Shown here: in pieces, positions 61,245-64,000 of the stretch | Layout: each line of letters opens with the position of its first letter | Position numbering within the stretch: the stretch's first letter is position 1 | Assembly (NCBI RefSeq): GCF_002895925.1 | Contig: NZ_NWUO01000003.1 | Span: forward strand, 248,001-312,000 | Origin: Mixta theicola | GTDB lineage: Bacteria; Pseudomonadota; Gammaproteobacteria; Enterobacterales; Enterobacteriaceae | Reading direction: 5' to 3' | DNA: 64,000 bases | Notes under the pieces: generated by a model | Told to the model about the DNA's origin: nothing | The model's input: the letters and a program-made list of their open reading frames with translations, nothing else | Database searches by the model: none | Translations under genes and position numbers: made by a program

Positions 61245-64000
61245 TTATTGTTGCGCAGCCAGGGCTTCTTCCAGCATCTGACGCAGCATCTCAACGCCTA
61301 CGGGCACCTTGTAAGCAGCAGACCAGCGCGAACCAATAGCCTCATTAAGCAGACTGTGCATTACCGATGCTCCCTCTTCTATCAGTTGAGCATCCAGACG
61401 ACGACCGGTAAGACATTTTTCCAGCTTGATCAGACGCTGTGGCTTGCTGAACATCGCACCGTCAACCAGGCGACAGCGGATCAGGTTTTTGGCGTTATCG
61501 ATGACAAACTGGCCGGTAAGGCTCTGGCGCGTGATATTAAGCGCGTTGCGACGGCCTAACTGCAGGTAGCGCTGCTGCAGGCGTTCATGCTGCAACGGCG
61601 GCGGCAGGATCACGGCGATTAACAGTTCATCCGGCTGCAGCTGTGTGCGATAGCCTGCGGTAATAAATTCGCTAAGAGGAACCCGACGGACGCCACGCTG
61701 CCGACTTTGCAGCTCAACGTCAGCATCGTACATAATCAATGGCGGCACCGAATCGGCACAGGGCGCCGCATTGGCGATATTTCCGCCCAGCGTCGCCCGA
61801 TTACGTAGCTGTAATGACCCGATAGTGTCACAGGCGGTAACCAGCAGCGGGTAGTTTTTCTGCACCAGCGGGGAAGCGGTCAGATCGCTAAAGCAAACGC
61901 CCGCGCCAATCGCCACGCCTCCCTCTGCGGTTTTAACCAGCTCTTTTAGCGCTTTTATGCCTGATATATCCACCAGCGCCACGGGATCGTTTGTCAGGCG
62001 CGCCTGCACCAGGATGTCCGTCCCGCCGGCAACCGGGCGATATTGACCTTCGGCCAGATAATCAAGCGCTTCAGCCAGCGTTTTCGCCCGCCGCAGCTGC
62101 AGCGTATTGATACGCAATATCTGCTTTTTCTCGCCCGACGACACCATCAGTTCGCTTTGACGCTCCGGCTTTTTCAGCGCATATCCCAGCTTGACCTGTT
62201 CCAGCGTTAGCGGCAGCGTGTAGTTGCGCTGACCCATAGCAAAACTCACGGCATTATTCAGTGCGGCAGCCCCCAACTCAAGCACGGGCTCGCCCAGCAC
62301 CTTCGCGCCATATGGCCCGGCTTTATCATGATTTTCGACGGCGATGATGTCGATTTCAGGAATATCTTTGATGGTCGGCAATAGATAGGTATCAAAGTTT
62401 TCCGACTTAACGTCACCTTGTTCAATATTGAAATCTTCCAGCATGCCGTAACCGATCATGCCCTGAGCAATGCCGCCGCACACCTGACCTTCGAAGCCGA
62501 CTTTATTAATGACTTTGCCAACGTCATGAACCGCAGTGGCGCGTGTGATCTCAATTTTTCCCGTGCGGGTATCAAGCGCAATATCAGCCACCTGGCAGCC
62601 ATAAACCCAGGTGAAATAGGGGCTGCCGGTGCCTTTTTCTTCATCCCAGTGAATATCCGGCGCGACATGCCAGCCATAAGCAGAGAGGTTTGCTCCGGTG
62701 GCTTTAGTGAGGTTAACCACGTCAGCAAATGACAATCGGTTATAAGGGTGATGACGATTAAAAACCCGCCCATTTTCCCAGACCAGATCGTTATTATCCT
62801 GAATATCCAGCCGCTCAGCGATGGCCTGCGCCATGCGCCCTTTTATTTTTTCCGCCGCGCTCAGCACCGCCTGCCCACCCATCAGCGTGCCGCGTGAGGC
62901 AACGGTGGAACCGCCATCGGCAATCATCGCCGTTGCGGGCTCGCTAAAGGTCACGCTCTCCAGCGGAACGCCAAAGGCTTCGGCGGCGATCAGCGACATC
63001 GTGGTTTGCAGCCCCTGACCGTTCTCTGAAACGGAGGTAGAAATATTGATGCTGGCATCGGCATTCACCTGAATCAGGGCGGACGATGCGTCCAGCCCCT
63101 CGGCTCCCAGCGAACAACCGCGATGGCTCAGCGCCAGCCCGATGCCATATTTTATTGGCCCTCCGGCCGCATTCAGGGCGGCATAATGGCGGCGCTTCTC
63201 TTCAAATTCTGTTTTATCGATCGCTTTCTGCAGCACTTCGCTGGCTGATACCGTATGCCCGGAGAGCACCTGCCCGGCCATACTGGTATCTCCCTGCTGT
63301 AGAATATTGCGCAGACGTAGCTCAACCGGCGAGAGCCCCATTGCCTGTGCAACCTCATCCATTAAGGATTCATTGGCGAAAATAACCTGCGGCGCCCCGA
63401 AACCGCGATAGGCGGAGGTGTAGTTATTATTGGTATAAACCCCGGTAACATCGATGCGCACATTAGGAATGTTATAGGGGCCTGCGGCCTGCACCGAACT
63501 GCGCCAGGTAACGAAAACGGTCTGCCCTGCATAGCTGCCGCCATCCGCCAGAACATCGATTTTAATGGCCTGAATACGCGCATCATCATCAAGACCAATT
63601 TTATATTTCATGGTATAGGGATGGCGTTTATAGCTTTCCCGCATAGATTGCTCGCGGTTATAGGTCATTTTTACTGGACGGGAGGTCAGCCATGTCAGCA
63701 GCGCCGCACGGCAGGCAAGGTGATCGATAATATCATCTTTGCCGCCGAAAGAGCCGCCCAGCACTGAGCGCTTAACATTTACCTTTGACTGGGGCAGCCC
63801 AAGATATTTAGCGACAAAGCCGCGAACGCGGTGGGCATTTTGTATCGATCCATAGACCGTTATGATTTGTTCATTATCGTCATAGCAGGTGGTAATAGAT
63901 TCAGGTTCTATATAAGCATGTTCCTGAAAGCCTACCTGGTATTCATGTTCAAAAATATGGGTTGACGCGGCAAAGCCGGCATCAATATCACCTTTCACCG
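61245..64000 (-). CDS. Xanthine dehydrogenase-family Mo-binding subunit fused to an FAD-binding domain (5' end beyond window)
   Basis: At least 918 codons are open to the right window edge; the N-terminus is missing. The first ~620 residues are a molybdenum-hydroxylase large subunit (QEHAYIEPES; GGSFGGKDD; YRGFGAPQV; SENGQGLQTTM; catalytic Glu in KVLGEPVLELG). After a short linker near residue 640 (KKPERQSELMVSSGEKK), an XdhB/CoxM-type FAD domain follows (PVAGGTDILVQ; TIGSLQLRNRATLGGNIANAAP). In E. coli these domains are separate (XdhA/XdhB) or the Mo domain is fused to Fe-S (XdhD). Here a Mo-FAD fusion with a separate Fe-S subunit is seen with no stop or frameshift between. It probably acts on xanthine, hypoxanthine or urate. 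The promoter is outside the window. Confidence 0.9.
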   Translation of the reverse strand, partial: VKGDIDAGFAASTHIFEHEYQVGFQEHAYIEPESITTCYDDNEQIITVYGSIQNAHRVRGFVAKYLGLPQSKVNVKRSVLGGSFGGKDDIIDHLACRAALLTWLTSRPVKMTYNREQSMRESYKRHPYTMKYKIGLDDDARIQAIKIDVLADGGSYAGQTVFVTWRSSVQAAGPYNIPNVRIDVTGVYTNNNYTSAYRGFGAPQVIFANESLMDEVAQAMGLSPVELRLRNILQQGDTSMAGQVLSGHTVSASEVLQKAIDKTEFEEKRRHYAALNAAGGPIKYGIGLALSHRGCSLGAEGLDASSALIQVNADASINISTSVSENGQGLQTTMSLIAAEAFGVPLESVTFSEPATAMIADGGSTVASRGTLMGGQAVLSAAEKIKGRMAQAIAERLDIQDNNDLVWENGRVFNRHHPYNRLSFADVVNLTKATGANLSAYGWHVAPDIHWDEEKGTGSPYFTWVYGCQVADIALDTRTGKIEITRATAVHDVGKVINKVGFEGQVCGGIAQGMIGYGMLEDFNIEQGDVKSENFDTYLLPTIKDIPEIDIIAVENHDKAGPYGAKVLGEPVLELGAAALNNAVSFAMGQRNYTLPLTLEQVKLGYALKKPERQSELMVSSGEKKQILRINTLQLRRAKTLAEALDYLAEGQYRPVAGGTDILVQARLTNDPVALVDISGIKALKELVKTAEGGVAIGAGVCFSDLTASPLVQKNYPLLVTACDTIGSLQLRNRATLGGNIANAAPCADSVPPLIMYDADVELQSRQRGVRRVPLSEFITAGYRTQLQPDELLIAVILPPPLQHERLQQRYLQLGRRNALNITRQSLTGQFVIDNAKNLIRCRLVDGAMFSKPQRLIKLEKCLTGRRLDAQLIEEGASVMHSLLNEAIGSRWSAAYKVPVGVEMLRQMLEEALAAQQ

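Overview
The window reads as a chromosomal segment of an enterobacterium (Enterobacterales; gene content suggests an Erwiniaceae-type genome such as Pantoea, Mixta or Erwinia, but the genus is inference). The evidence is the E. coli-like block ybiW-ybiY / fsaA / ybiU, dbpA, FepA-type iron uptake, a FdhF-type formate dehydrogenase and the E. coli-type anaerobic purine catabolic genes ygeVWXY-hyuA-yqeA-ygfK-ssnA. No rRNA, tRNA or CRISPR array was recognised.

Layout. 1-3.1 kb: mobile-element-like genes, namely a CHC2/TOPRIM/P-loop primase (cut by the window edge), a divergent XRE regulator and a SymE-family protein. 3.1-16.1 kb: a complete contact-dependent inhibition locus transcribed leftwards (cdiB-cdiA-cdiI), ending in a variable toxin/Imm8 immunity pair. 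16.4-26.1 kb: iron acquisition, with a FepA receptor divergent from a four-gene FatBDCE/YclNOPQ-type siderophore ABC transporter, then a second TonB-dependent receptor with its own substrate-binding protein. 26.2-31.9 kb: housekeeping and accessory genes (YeaR-like, DbpA, a Rid-like protein, a CorA-family transporter, a chemoreceptor). 32.2-35.2 kb: a LacI-family regulator and a beta-glucoside-type PTS permease with two operators. 35.7-42.2 kb: YbiW glycyl radical enzyme and its activase, FsaA, YbiU and a DeoR-family regulator.

42.2-64 kb: a large anaerobic purine/urate catabolic island. It holds a urate-type permease, a 42-residue membrane protein and a cysteine form of formate dehydrogenase H in one unit; SsnA and the YgfK flavo-iron-sulfur protein; an XdhC/CoxI-type maturation protein; YqeA, HyuA, YgeY, YgeX and YgeW; the sigma-54 activator YgeV; MocA; and a molybdenum hydroxylase with a separate 2Fe-2S subunit and a fused Mo-FAD subunit. 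Four transcription units start behind recognisable -24/-12 (sigma-54) elements, and two of the three control regions carry the same TTTCTCA-N3-TGAGAAA-type dyad. I read this as one YgeV/sigma-54 regulon: urate or xanthine enters through the permease, is reduced and opened, and is salvaged through diaminopropionate and carbamoyl chemistry with formate as a likely electron donor. The Cys-for-Sec FdhF and the absence from the window of the selenium hydroxylase maturation genes yqeB/yqeC suggest a selenium-independent version of the E. coli pathway. This is the most interesting system here.
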